From a virus, in IMG/VR virus record IMGVR_UViG_3300025598_000187, positions 1 to 23,387 of that record: a stretch of DNA of 23,387 nucleotides; one strand, given 5' to 3'. The translations under genes were made by a program, and so were the position numbers. Positions 1 to 7,238 of the stretch are shown here, in pieces. The notes below the pieces were generated by a model that did not search any database, was not told the DNA's origin, and was given only the letters and a program-made list of their open reading frames with translations. How positions within the stretch are numbered: position 1 is the first letter of the stretch; every line of letters begins with the position of its first letter.

Positions 1-132
1 GTATTCCTTGCCGTTAGCGGTTTCTGTGCCGGTAGCACGCCACCCGCAAGTGACCACCACAGAGGTGAAGCCGTTAATTTCGGTAGTAGAAGTGGAGAGC
101 CAGTCGGTCGTCCAAATGATAGTAGCTGACAT
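1..132 (-). CDS. Fibre-associated phage protein, 3' end cut by window
   Basis: An open frame starts at an ATG at 132 and runs off the left edge with no stop, giving 44 residues beginning MSATIIWTTDWLSTST. An AAAGG Shine-Dalgarno stretch sits about 8 bases before the ATG. It lies 18 bp downstream of the S74 fibre gene on the same strand, so it is probably co-transcribed with it. I recall proteins with this MSATI.WTTDWL start next to tail-fibre genes in aquatic phages, but the function is unknown to me. The part visible is hydrophilic and Thr/Ser-rich, with no signal peptide or membrane segment. The call as a real gene is good; the role is not determined. Confidence 0.7.
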   Translation of the reverse strand, partial: MSATIIWTTDWLSTSTTEINGFTSVVVTCGWRATGTETANGKEY

Positions 133-150
133 GATTAGCCTTTCAGTTGA

Positions 151-2361
151 TTAAGCAATGTTTGCCGCTTTAAGGCGGGCGCGGAGGGATTGGATTTCCT
201 TGACCAACATAGGTACAAGTTTGGAATAGTCCACAGCCATCATTTCTTCTGGGTCTGCTGGTTGATGTACTGCTTCAGGTGCAACAGTAACCAATTCTTG
301 AGCAATAAAGCCGTAACGTTGATGTGAGCCGTCTGACTTCCAATCGTATTGACGCACTTGGATGGCGTCAATCAAATCCGATGCCGGTGCAGCGTCTGCG
401 ATGTTGGTTTTTAGGCGCTGGTCGGAGGTCAGGTTATATAGAACTCCAGTTGTGCCGTTTTGAGTGATGGAGCCGATTAAGCCGCCGTTATAACCGAAAT
501 AGGCAAATGTTGTCCCCGATGCAGAACCATTATGGCCAAGAGAAAGTGAAGCATTAACGCCTGTATTTAACCCAGCGCCCTGAGTCGGAACACCTGTTGC
601 AGTTGTATACCCTACCAACAAATTCCCGCTGGAGTCTATACGGGCGCGTTCTGAACCATTAGTACCAAATACTATTGGTGTTGCTGTATTTGTTCTTAAA
701 TAAGCATAGTTACCAGCTTCATTAACCAGTAAGTCAAAAGTGTATGAAGTTGTTGCTATACGTTCAGTTGCTTGTGTCGTTGAAAGCAAATGTAATGTCG
801 TAGCAGGTGAAGTAGTACCAATACCCAAATTCCCACTAGCATCAAGCGTCATTGCTTGGGTGAAAGTTATGGCGTTACCTGCTGTGCCGGAGGGGGCGTT
901 GTACCAAGTGTGAGTGCCAGAAGCAACTTGATACCTGCCAGCGCCATAGCCAGTAAGTTTGTATATCCAATTTGTGCCGTTGTTATACGCGCTTGCAACT
1001 ATGTTAGCGGCAGGGTTGTTTAAATCAAAAGAAATACCAGAAGCATAAGCGCCTTCAAATGCACGATATGCGTTACCAGATGTACTAGGCGTAACCCCTA
1101 GTCCTAGGTTGCCGGAGGTGTCAAACGTGGCAACATAATTTCCATTTGTTGCAACTTGTAAGTTGGTATTTGAAAAAGTTCCAACGTATGCGGCTGAACC
1201 GTTCTGAATACCTAATCTAAGTGTATATGTGCCATCAGTAACAATATATCTAATGTTGCCGCCGCTACTTGCCAAATTAACGCCATTAGCTGTCACATTA
1301 GAAAGTATGTCTAACTTTGCCGCTGGCGAACTTGTCCCAATACCCAGACCTGTGCTGGTTAGGCGCATTTGTTCGGATGAACCGATGTATCCAGCTACGT
1401 AACTGCTTGCTCCGCTGATGTACCAGCCATTGCCCGTTTGTCCTGCACCATCAAACAAAGACACACCGCCAGTATCACCGGCGATGTAAATGTTGCGCGC
1501 TCCGGTTCCGAACTTGGCGCGGTCACCAGCTCCAATGTTGGCAAAAGTCGTCCCATCAAACGTCAGCGCAGACCCCGTAGTCAGCACCTTAGAGCCGTTC
1601 AAATAGGCTACACCGTTGGCTGTGCCGCCCGGTAAAGACACCGCACCAGCAGAACTGATAGCCAGCGCATCCGTAGCAGAACTGTTTGTCGTAAAGTGAA
1701 TACCGTTAGCGCCAATCGTACCCAACACCAAGTCCGTAGAGGCAGTTAAGAAGTACCCATAACCGGGCGCATTGATTGAGCCTGTGCCGCTATAACCGCT
1801 CGAGTTGATACCAACCGTAGCGTAGTTGGTTGTAGCCGTTCCTTGGTCGTTATATGCAATAAACTCAGCCGAGGCTTGAGTGCCGTTGCTGGTGTTTTGG
1901 ATGACGTTCTGGAAGTAGCTGTTGACGCTGGTCTGGGCAGATTGAACGATGCCGGTGTCGCTAAAATTCAACGTGCCGTAGTTCAATGGGCCTACGTTAG
2001 ATGCAGCCGTTGTCGAAGCGTTTGTGGTGACTGTGCTGAATGTCGGCGTACCACCTAAAACAACCGCCTCTTCACTTGGGTAAGTCACAAACACGTTGAC
2101 CGTGCCGCTGAACGTCACCGCAGAGCCAGCATTGCTAGAAGACAAAATCGTTGTGCGGGTCAGCGTAGGACCGCTTGTGGAGTAAGTGCCAATCCCCACC
2201 TCCCAATTGCCAGTAGAGTCTGTCGCAGAATAGTATGTCGTGTTACCATTCCCAATCACTGAGAAGCTCTGAAAGCCGGTGACTGCACCAGACAGCGTAA
2301 AACTGACCGTTGTGTTCGCTGTGCCTGTCTGCTGGACTCTATCTGCTAAAACTAATGACAT
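151..2361 (-). CDS. Tail fibre/tailspike with C-terminal S74 chaperone domain
   Basis: This 736-residue protein has the architecture of a trimeric tail fibre. A beta-rich N-terminal module (about residues 1-100) probably attaches it to the virion. A long Ser/Thr/Gly/Asn-rich shaft follows, with repeated LGIGTSSPA / LGVTPSTS / LGIGTTSPA segments about every 80-120 residues. The C-terminus has an intramolecular chaperone of the peptidase S74 type, starting at SDQRLKTNI (residues 646-654) and ending in a short helical tail. In that family the Ser of S-D-x-x-x-K (here S646, K651) drives autoproteolysis that releases the chaperone after trimer folding. An AAGGA site lies 6 bases before the ATG. 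The role is host recognition, inferred from family knowledge; the receptor cannot be told. None of the GTTTAAAC palindromes common elsewhere in the window occurs here, which fits modular exchange of fibre genes. Confidence 0.88.
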   Translation of the reverse strand: MSLVLADRVQQTGTANTTVSFTLSGAVTGFQSFSVIGNGNTTYYSATDSTGNWEVGIGTYSTSGPTLTRTTILSSSNAGSAVTFSGTVNVFVTYPSEEAVVLGGTPTFSTVTTNASTTAASNVGPLNYGTLNFSDTGIVQSAQTSVNSYFQNVIQNTSNGTQASAEFIAYNDQGTATTNYATVGINSSGYSGTGSINAPGYGYFLTASTDLVLGTIGANGIHFTTNSSATDALAISSAGAVSLPGGTANGVAYLNGSKVLTTGSALTFDGTTFANIGAGDRAKFGTGARNIYIAGDTGGVSLFDGAGQTGNGWYISGASSYVAGYIGSSEQMRLTSTGLGIGTSSPAAKLDILSNVTANGVNLASSGGNIRYIVTDGTYTLRLGIQNGSAAYVGTFSNTNLQVATNGNYVATFDTSGNLGLGVTPSTSGNAYRAFEGAYASGISFDLNNPAANIVASAYNNGTNWIYKLTGYGAGRYQVASGTHTWYNAPSGTAGNAITFTQAMTLDASGNLGIGTTSPATTLHLLSTTQATERIATTSYTFDLLVNEAGNYAYLRTNTATPIVFGTNGSERARIDSSGNLLVGYTTATGVPTQGAGLNTGVNASLSLGHNGSASGTTFAYFGYNGGLIGSITQNGTTGVLYNLTSDQRLKTNIADAAPASDLIDAIQVRQYDWKSDGSHQRYGFIAQELVTVAPEAVHQPADPEEMMAVDYSKLVPMLVKEIQSLRARLKAANIA

Positions 2362-2370
2362 GGTGTATCC

Positions 2371-3873
2371 TTACTGTGTTTCTACAAGCTCCCAGTTGGC
2401 CATCTGAGCATCATTGATTGTAGACCAGCCCGGTGATTGTGTGTCGTTTATCGTTGTCCAAGACGCCGTTTGAGCATTGTTAATAACAGCCCAGCTCGCT
2501 GTCTGAGCATCGTTGATAAGTTGCCAATTTGCATTCTCGGAGTCATCTATAAGCTCCCAGTTAACAACCCCGAGTTTACCTAAAACTCCCGTAATAACCT
2601 GCCCAATTATGGCAGGTGCTACTGCCACTGACAAGCTGTTCACCGAGCCGGTTGCACTGACCGCAGTCAAAGACGCAACTTTACCGGGCGTAAGCGTACC
2701 AACCGATGTTGTACAAGTAACCCCGGACAGCCCAACACTAACGCTGTTCTTAAGAATACCAACAGTACCAATCGAAATCAGCCCGTTGTTGGACGTGCCC
2801 GTGACCGGCGGCAGCGCACCATACGCATACCCAGCAAACGTGTTCGCCCCAGTAACAAACTGCGGACTGATAATTGGGACCGTTGTACTCGGAGTCTGGG
2901 TTCCCGTAGAGCCAGTCGCTGTAATCGCCGTAAGCGGCGCACTCTCAGACTCAGAAGGTGTTACAGAATTAACCGAGGTTGTACTTGTAACCCCCGTAAT
3001 ACCGTATGCCTGAGTCGCTGTAATCGTGCCAGTCTGTGCCGTAGATGTAACGCCCGACAAAGCAATCGTGACACTCTTGGTTAACTGACCGCCAGTAACC
3101 TGCGCCGAAAGCCCAAGGTCTGCTACTTGGTTTGGAACCAGACTACCAAACGCAAAAGCCGCAAACGAATTAGCGCCTATAAACGTGGCAACTGGAATAA
3201 TCGGAACAAACAAATCAGGTGCAGCCGTGCCAACTGACCCTGTAGCCGATACCCCAGACAAGCCGCCCGGAACCACAGAAGACGTTACCGTCCCAACAAT
3301 CGTGGTACTCGTAACCCCAGAGATATTACCTGTGTCTAAGTCGGCCATGTTGCCGACAGATGTATTAGAAGTTACCCCACTAATACCAAACGAAATATTC
3401 GGCGTGACCGTGCCCAGAGACAACGTAGCTGTTGCCCCCGTTAGGGCATCCGAGTCCGAGTATGTAATCGTGCCCGTGGATGTGGTGCTGCTTACCGCTG
3501 AGAGAGCAGCCGATACAACCGGCGCAACCGACCCAACCGATGTAGTAGATGAAAGCGCAGATAGCTGAAAGACAAACCCAGCCGTGGGTGAATTAACCTG
3601 AGAAGTAGAGCTTACGCCAGATAGGGCAACCGACTGACCACTGTATGTGACCGAGTTAACCGATGTAGTGGATGTAACCCCCGACAGCGCAACAGACCGG
3701 CTGGGCGTTACCGAGTTAACTGATGTGGTACTTGTGACGCCAGACAGAGCCAGCGTTACGTTGGGGCTAACCGACCCAACCGAGGCAGTGGATGTTACGC
3801 CACTAACCGTTACGGCAAAGGTAGACTGTCTAGCAGCAAAGGGGGCCGCAGCAAATGCGGTAAAACCAAACAT
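2371..3873 (-). CDS. Repeat-built virion/fibre protein with 11-residue Trp repeats
   Basis: The 500-residue product is almost entirely repeats. Residues about 20-430 hold many copies of a roughly 20-residue unit of the type ALSGVTSTTSVNSVTP, likely short beta strands forming a fibre or Ig-like stack. Residues 438-500 switch to nearly six tandem 11-residue units of the pattern (N/S/G)Wx(L/T/V)INDAQxA, each with one Trp. The start MFGFTAFAAAPFAARQ is hydrophobic and Ala-rich but lacks a clear signal peptidase site. The ATG follows a GGGGGAG stretch. The gene lies 9 bp upstream of the fibre gene and 17 bp downstream of another virion gene, so a structural tail or fibre role is likely. Similar GVS(A/T)TGSVG and W..INDAQ repeat proteins are known to me only as uncharacterised phage proteins. 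Confidence 0.75.
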   Translation of the reverse strand: MFGFTAFAAAPFAARQSTFAVTVSGVTSTASVGSVSPNVTLALSGVTSTTSVNSVTPSRSVALSGVTSTTSVNSVTYSGQSVALSGVSSTSQVNSPTAGFVFQLSALSSTTSVGSVAPVVSAALSAVSSTTSTGTITYSDSDALTGATATLSLGTVTPNISFGISGVTSNTSVGNMADLDTGNISGVTSTTIVGTVTSSVVPGGLSGVSATGSVGTAAPDLFVPIIPVATFIGANSFAAFAFGSLVPNQVADLGLSAQVTGGQLTKSVTIALSGVTSTAQTGTITATQAYGITGVTSTTSVNSVTPSESESAPLTAITATGSTGTQTPSTTVPIISPQFVTGANTFAGYAYGALPPVTGTSNNGLISIGTVGILKNSVSVGLSGVTCTTSVGTLTPGKVASLTAVSATGSVNSLSVAVAPAIIGQVITGVLGKLGVVNWELIDDSENANWQLINDAQTASWAVINNAQTASWTTINDTQSPGWSTINDAQMANWELVETQ

Positions 3874-3890
3874 GGCTCCCCCTTAAAAAA

Positions 3891-4346
3891 TTAAGCCAGA
3901 TTCAACAGCGCAGTACCAGCAGCGTTAGAAGGCATGGTCAGTGTGAACGTACCAGCAGTCACAGTCTGTGAGCCAAAAGTAAACACACCAACAGCAGCAT
4001 TGCTCTGAGTCGAATTGTAAATCAACACGGTATCAAAAGCAGTACTCAAAGTCACGCTTGTATACACCAACGATGCAGAAGGTGTCCAGTATGCAGTCGT
4101 ACCGCTGGTCGCTGGAGCTGTGCCGTTAGTTACCGTGATGCCGCCAGCCGTGTAGCCCGTACCCGAGACTTCACCAGTAGCAGAGTACGCAGTGGTCGAG
4201 GCATTCAGCGTAGCAGACGCCAGATACAAAGCCGCTTTAAACGTGTCGGCAGCAGTTGTGCCACGTGTGGGTGCAGTCCCAAAGTTATGGGTTGCTGTAA
4301 GAAGCTGCCCCTTAAAAGAGGTGCACATCGCTTGGGTGTTTGCCAT
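3891..4346 (-). CDS. Virion protein of the GTGYTAGG family, copy 1
   Basis: I place the start at the ATG at 4346 (MANTQAMCTSFKGQLL, 151 aa) because AAAGGAA lies 5-7 bases before it; the longer frame to 4388 lacks such a site and would overlap the upstream gene. The protein has a conserved plan: SFK.QL near the N-terminus, DTFKAALYLASATLNAST at about 35-52, the signature GTGYTAGG, a WTPSASL segment and a C-terminal LTMPSNAAGTALL. The same plan is seen in the protein encoded at 5453-5872, so the two are paralogues. It is probably a small beta-sandwich structural protein of the tail or head surface. That is inference from context and composition; no enzymatic motif is present. Confidence 0.75.
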   Translation of the reverse strand: MANTQAMCTSFKGQLLTATHNFGTAPTRGTTAADTFKAALYLASATLNASTTAYSATGEVSGTGYTAGGITVTNGTAPATSGTTAYWTPSASLVYTSVTLSTAFDTVLIYNSTQSNAAVGVFTFGSQTVTAGTFTLTMPSNAAGTALLNLA

Positions 4347-4356
4347 GATATTTCCT

Positions 4357-4548
4357 TTAAGCCAACATTGCCTGTATGCCTTCGGCAACGATATTTTTCT
4401 TTAAAAGAACATGCACAGAACGATGCACAAGTTCCCCCTCTAACCAGTACTCAACCCACGTAGTGGTTTCGTTGTCATTATCCAACGAGCCTTCTTTTTT
4501 TTCAAGCAGAGAATCATCCATCTCGCCTTTGGTAGTAGTAACTAGCAT
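4357..4548 (-). CDS. Small acidic phage protein of oxygenase cassette (63 aa)
   Basis: The frame starts at the ATG at 4548 (MLVTTTKGEMDDSLLEKKEG), which shares its A with the TAA stop of the upstream gene (TAATG overlap). GGAG lies 6 bases before it. The product is acidic in its first half and carries TTTWVEYWLEGELVHRSVHVLLKK in its second half, a pattern consistent with one beta hairpin followed by a helix. It is the third gene of a coupled set behind the oxygenase gene. I recall similar small proteins in aquatic phages but know of no function. No membrane segment or metal motif is visible. Confidence 0.68.
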   Translation of the reverse strand: MLVTTTKGEMDDSLLEKKEGSLDNDNETTTWVEYWLEGELVHRSVHVLLKKNIVAEGIQAMLA

Positions 4549-4775
4549 TATTCGCTCCAAATGATTGCAGTTGATGTTTCTTTATCGATTGTCATTCGCC
4601 CTTTGCAAGCTATGCTCCAATCAACCCCGTCAGTCTCGTCCCAAACCGGAACACTAATTCTAATGTGTTTAAACAAGTATTCCTTGTTATTTTCAAACAC
4701 TCTCCACGCATGGTCAAGTGAGCCTCTGCCCGGCTGACCTCTGCTTTTGTTAAATCTTATCAAGTATCTATTCAT
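4548..4775 (-). CDS. Conserved small phage protein of oxygenase cassette (75 aa)
   Basis: MNRYLIRFNKSRGQPGRG begins at the ATG at 4775, which overlaps the TGA of the oxygenase gene by ATGA and is preceded by GAGGTGGT, so its translation is coupled to that gene. The middle carries SLDHAWRVFENNKEYLFKHI, and the C-terminus WSIACKGRMTIDKETSTAII looks beta-rich. One GTTTAAAC copy (4667-4674) falls inside the gene in the Phe-Lys reading. The tight coupling suggests that it works with the oxygenase, perhaps as substrate, chaperone or regulator; this is inference only. I cannot assign a family function. Confidence 0.7.
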   Translation of the reverse strand: MNRYLIRFNKSRGQPGRGSLDHAWRVFENNKEYLFKHIRISVPVWDETDGVDWSIACKGRMTIDKETSTAIIWSE

Positions 4776-5401
4776 ACCACCTCTGCCGATGTGACCAAGG
4801 TAGGCTCAACCGAAATGGTGAAATGAATAAACTTTATAGGCTCATCATTACCATGTCGTGTAAACGAGTGAGGAAGCCATGAACTTGCGAATATTAAGAG
4901 CCCGGGCTTTGGGGCAAAGGTGACCGCATTGCTGGCATGAGTAACCAAATTCATGTCGGCCTCAGGAAGATTAATTTGTTTCTTTCCGGGTCTTGGGTCA
5001 TGGATGGTTGGTACAGAACAGTTCTCTGGAGTCTCGAGAAAGTAAAACCCGACCAACTGAGCCGAGCCGCCATGAATATGTTCATCCATCCCTGAATGTT
5101 TGTAGTGCTCCTGACACCACATCTCATTGAAGACAGCACTAAGACCTGCCATTTGATAGCCTTGGCTTAACAAAATGTTCCAGCCAGTCGTACCTATAAA
5201 GCTGCAAAAGTCGTTTAAACGAGGGTCAAAATTAATGCTTTCCGTTTGGTAAACAGGATAGAGCTCATGTTTACTCTGCACCCTTTGCTTGCTCAGGTAC
5301 TCTTCGCAAACAGGCTTAACAACATCCAAGAACTCCGGCTTATCAATAGAATAGACCGCAGATGTGAAATAAAACCCTGTAGCCAGTTGCTCACCAGACA
5401 T
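4772..5401 (-). CDS. 2-oxoglutarate/Fe(II)-dependent oxygenase-like protein
   Basis: The 209-residue product has the jelly-roll signature of the putative 2OG-Fe(II) oxygenase family seen in many aquatic phages. H108 and H110 in DEHIHGGSAQLVGFYFLE, D135 in IHDPRPG, and H178 in LIFASSWLPHSF are the candidate metal ligands. A basic residue, K190, in EPIKFIHFTIS lies close to where the family has its 2-oxoglutarate-binding Arg or Lys. Known members use O2 and 2-oxoglutarate to hydroxylate a protein, nucleotide or small molecule; the substrate cannot be predicted here. The start ATG follows GGGAGA. The gene opens a three-gene coupled cassette and has its own upstream control region (5406-5430). 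Its position between two paralogous virion genes suggests either a self-contained inserted cassette or a modifier of virion proteins. Confidence 0.78.
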   Translation of the reverse strand: MSGEQLATGFYFTSAVYSIDKPEFLDVVKPVCEEYLSKQRVQSKHELYPVYQTESINFDPRLNDFCSFIGTTGWNILLSQGYQMAGLSAVFNEMWCQEHYKHSGMDEHIHGGSAQLVGFYFLETPENCSVPTIHDPRPGKKQINLPEADMNLVTHASNAVTFAPKPGLLIFASSWLPHSFTRHGNDEPIKFIHFTISVEPTLVTSAEVV

Positions 5402-5405
5402 AACA

Positions 5406-5430
5406 TCTCCCTATAAGAACGTTCGTATTA
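5406..5430 (-). promoter_or_regulatory. Promoter/operator-like element before oxygenase cassette
   Basis: On the minus strand this reads TAATACGA, then seven bases, then TATAGGGAGA, ending just before the oxygenase ATG. Both halves match the T7 RNA polymerase promoter, but T7 has five bases between them. The interior contains the 11-mer GAACGTTCGTA (plus strand, 5417-5427) that recurs twice upstream of the LexA-like gene. It could be a single-subunit phage polymerase promoter, an operator, or both. GGGAGA probably also serves as the ribosome binding site. Confidence 0.5.
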
Positions 5431-5452
5431 TGTCTTAGTTGTTGAAGGATGT

Positions 5453-5872
5453 CTATCCTCGGATAAGAGCGTAGGTTGAGGTGTCGGCTGGCATTGTGAC
5501 TGTGAATGAATTGGCGCAGCTTTTGACCGAGCCAAAGTCCAGCACAGCGATAGAAGCGTTAGAAGCTGTGGCATCATAAATCAATGCTCCCCTTGCGGAG
5601 AACGAAGCTGGCGTCCAGATAACATTAGCCCAGTTAACAAAAACAATATTGTTTTTAGAATCAAACTGAACACTAACTCCGGTCATTAGTTTTCCGCCAG
5701 CCGTATAACCGGTTCCAGTGATTTCGTTAGCACTGGTGTAATTGGTAGTTGATGCGCCTAATGAAGCATTACCATTATAGAGCGCCATATAAATGTTATC
5801 AGAGGCAAGATTAATCTGCCCCTGCATAACTTGATATTTAAAGCTCGTTGTAAGACCTTGGTAAATTGACAT
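5453..5872 (-). CDS. Virion protein of the GTGYTAGG family, copy 2
   Basis: This 139-residue protein aligns over its whole length with the protein at 3891-4346. It has TSFKYQVMQGQ at the N-terminus, NIYMALYNGNASLGASTTNY, then EITGTGYTAGGKL, VIWTPASFSARGALIYDATASNASIAV, and a C-terminal FTVTMPADTSTYALI. Sequence identity is moderate, so the duplication is old. It ends 51 bp before the oxygenase gene and starts one base after the stop of the adaptor-like gene. The ribosome site before its ATG is weak, so translation probably depends on coupling to the upstream gene. It is likely a structural virion protein; the exact position in the particle is unknown. Confidence 0.75.
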   Translation of the reverse strand: MSIYQGLTTSFKYQVMQGQINLASDNIYMALYNGNASLGASTTNYTSANEITGTGYTAGGKLMTGVSVQFDSKNNIVFVNWANVIWTPASFSARGALIYDATASNASIAVLDFGSVKSCANSFTVTMPADTSTYALIRG

Positions 5873-5873
5873 A

Positions 5874-6782
5874 TCAGGTTACTGCTTGTCGATATTGGCC
5901 AGAGCGGTACGCATCCATGCGTTCCAAAGCATCGCCCAAACGTTTTGCTTGTTCCAAGGCTTCTGTATATTTTTGATTATAAAGAGCCACCATGTCTTGC
6001 TCACCCTTCATAAAGGTGTAAGCCTCAACGAGTGACGCATAAAGAAGAACTGGGTCATAGTTATTGCTAAGCCAAGTTGTTCCAGTATTTTGATTTATTG
6101 CGGAAACAGTAACGGCAAACCCAGCGCCAGCGCTAAGGCTAATAGATAAAGTATCACCAACCACATAACCAGTTCCTCCCGCTGACAAGGTAATAGAGTT
6201 AACCACCCCACTAGAAACTACAATAGTTGCCGTAGCACCAGAGCCGGTGCCGCCAGTTAAGGGCTGGTTGTAATACGTGCCATTGGGATAACCAGAGCCA
6301 GATACAAATGTACCATTTAGCGTGGTAATGACTCCGGGGATAATTGACGAAGGGTAATAATAGTAATGCAACTCAGCAGTATAGGTTGTATTTGGAGTGG
6401 GCCCAACCAAAAAAGAAAGACTGGTTGTAACAACACCGCTTGTCACTGTTGGCCCGAATATAGCATAGTAAACAGGTTCGCCAGTATAAGACTGACTTGG
6501 ATAAGCTTCTCTGATGAAGTTTACATCTTTATTCAAAAGGTATGTGTAATTACCACTTGAATCTATAACCGCAAATGAATAAGTGGAGAGATAATCTGTT
6601 GGAGCTGAAACGTATGGATTTGTTGAATTAACAACGCCAGTTACATTCTTTCTTAAAGAAGGAAACTGGACGGTGTTATAAATCCTTTGCTCTGCTTGTT
6701 CAATGAACGTGTTAACGTCTACCGTGTTAAAGGTATTTTCAGTGTAGTTCTGAATCTCTTGAACAAGCTGATAGTAGTTCAC
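5874..6782 (-). CDS. Head-tail adaptor-like protein with inserted beta module
   Basis: The 302-residue product begins with helices (YYQLVQEIQNYTENTFNTVD, FIEQAEQRIYN) and ends with helices (YDPVLLYASLVEAYTFMKGE, QDMVALYNQKYTEALEQAKR). This is the plan of phage head-to-tail adaptor proteins of the P22 gp4 / SU10 adaptor type that sit under the portal. Between them, roughly residues 155-235, lies a Gly-rich module (SGSGYPNGTYYNQPLTGG ... AGGTGYVVGDTLSI) of a kind that occurs inside many aquatic-phage virion proteins and is probably a surface-exposed beta domain. The start is a GTG overlapping the TGA of the upstream gene (GTGA). The assignment rests on fold pattern and gene order, so adaptor is likely but not certain. 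Confidence 0.68.
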   Translation of the reverse strand: MNYYQLVQEIQNYTENTFNTVDVNTFIEQAEQRIYNTVQFPSLRKNVTGVVNSTNPYVSAPTDYLSTYSFAVIDSSGNYTYLLNKDVNFIREAYPSQSYTGEPVYYAIFGPTVTSGVVTTSLSFLVGPTPNTTYTAELHYYYYPSSIIPGVITTLNGTFVSGSGYPNGTYYNQPLTGGTGSGATATIVVSSGVVNSITLSAGGTGYVVGDTLSISLSAGAGFAVTVSAINQNTGTTWLSNNYDPVLLYASLVEAYTFMKGEQDMVALYNQKYTEALEQAKRLGDALERMDAYRSGQYRQAVT

Positions 6783-7054
6783 GCCATCGGTCCTCGAGCC
6801 ATTACGCCTTTAGTAGCTGCACCAGTACCACGGATTTTGATGCCATCCGTTTTGGTTTCGCCAACACCATAACTAACACCACTCATCAGAGGGTCTTTGA
6901 TGGTTGCCGTTTTAGCACTTTTGTTGCTAACGTATTCGCCAGCTTTCATGACTTCAGTACCATCAATGGACTTACCCTTCATGGTATGAGGTTGTGCATA
7001 CTCGGACGCAGGGCCGTTTTCTTTGCCCATTTGCTTGTGACTGAATTTAGCCAT
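6779..7054 (-). CDS. Small basic phage protein (91 aa), unknown role
   Basis: MAKFSHKQMGKENGPASEYAQPHTMKG starts at the second of two adjacent ATG codons; GGGAG lies 6 bases before it but only 3 before the first ATG at 7057, which is the alternative. The product is Lys/Gly-rich, predicted to be largely disordered, with repeated short Lys-Thr stretches (SNKSAKTATIKDP, GETKTDGIKIRGTG). It overlaps its downstream neighbour by GTGA and its upstream neighbour by TGATG, so it belongs to the adaptor operon. Proteins of this sort are widespread near adaptor genes in aquatic phages, but I know of no function. It could be a minor virion protein. Confidence 0.65.
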   Translation of the reverse strand: MAKFSHKQMGKENGPASEYAQPHTMKGKSIDGTEVMKAGEYVSNKSAKTATIKDPLMSGVSYGVGETKTDGIKIRGTGAATKGVMARGPMA

Positions 7055-7230
7055 CATTTGCTCCCGGGTTTTTGGTTGTGAGCACGTGCCAAATTACGAC
7101 CAACGGCCTTCATGGCTTTACCAGTTACACCGCCTTTGGCAAACTTGGTAGGCTTCTGACCGGGATGGTCATGTTTTTCATGCTTGCGAATTTCCATGTC
7201 CGCAATCGCTTTAACTGTTTTCTTTTCCAT
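7054..7230 (-). CDS. Very small basic phage protein (58 aa)
   Basis: An ATG at 7230 preceded by a perfect AGGAG with 5-base spacing opens a frame of 58 codons: MEKKTVKAIADMEIRKHEKH, then a short His/Lys stretch, then KFAKGGVTGKAMKAVGRNLARAHN. The stop TGA overlaps the next start. The product is strongly basic, with an AKGG motif shared with the small proteins at 9005-10805. It is a convincing gene from its ribosome site and exact fit between neighbours. The function is unknown; nucleic-acid or virion association is a guess from charge. Confidence 0.68.
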   Translation of the reverse strand: MEKKTVKAIADMEIRKHEKHDHPGQKPTKFAKGGVTGKAMKAVGRNLARAHNQKPGSK

Positions 7231-7238
7231 AGCAACTC

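Noticed and set aside
2400-3870. Regular DNA repeats that could suggest a CRISPR array.
   Set aside because: The repeats are degenerate, lack unique spacers and are explained by the protein repeats in one open frame.
4347-4388. A longer N-terminus for the virion gene ending at 3891.
   Set aside because: It would overlap the upstream gene and lacks the ribosome site that precedes the ATG at 4346.
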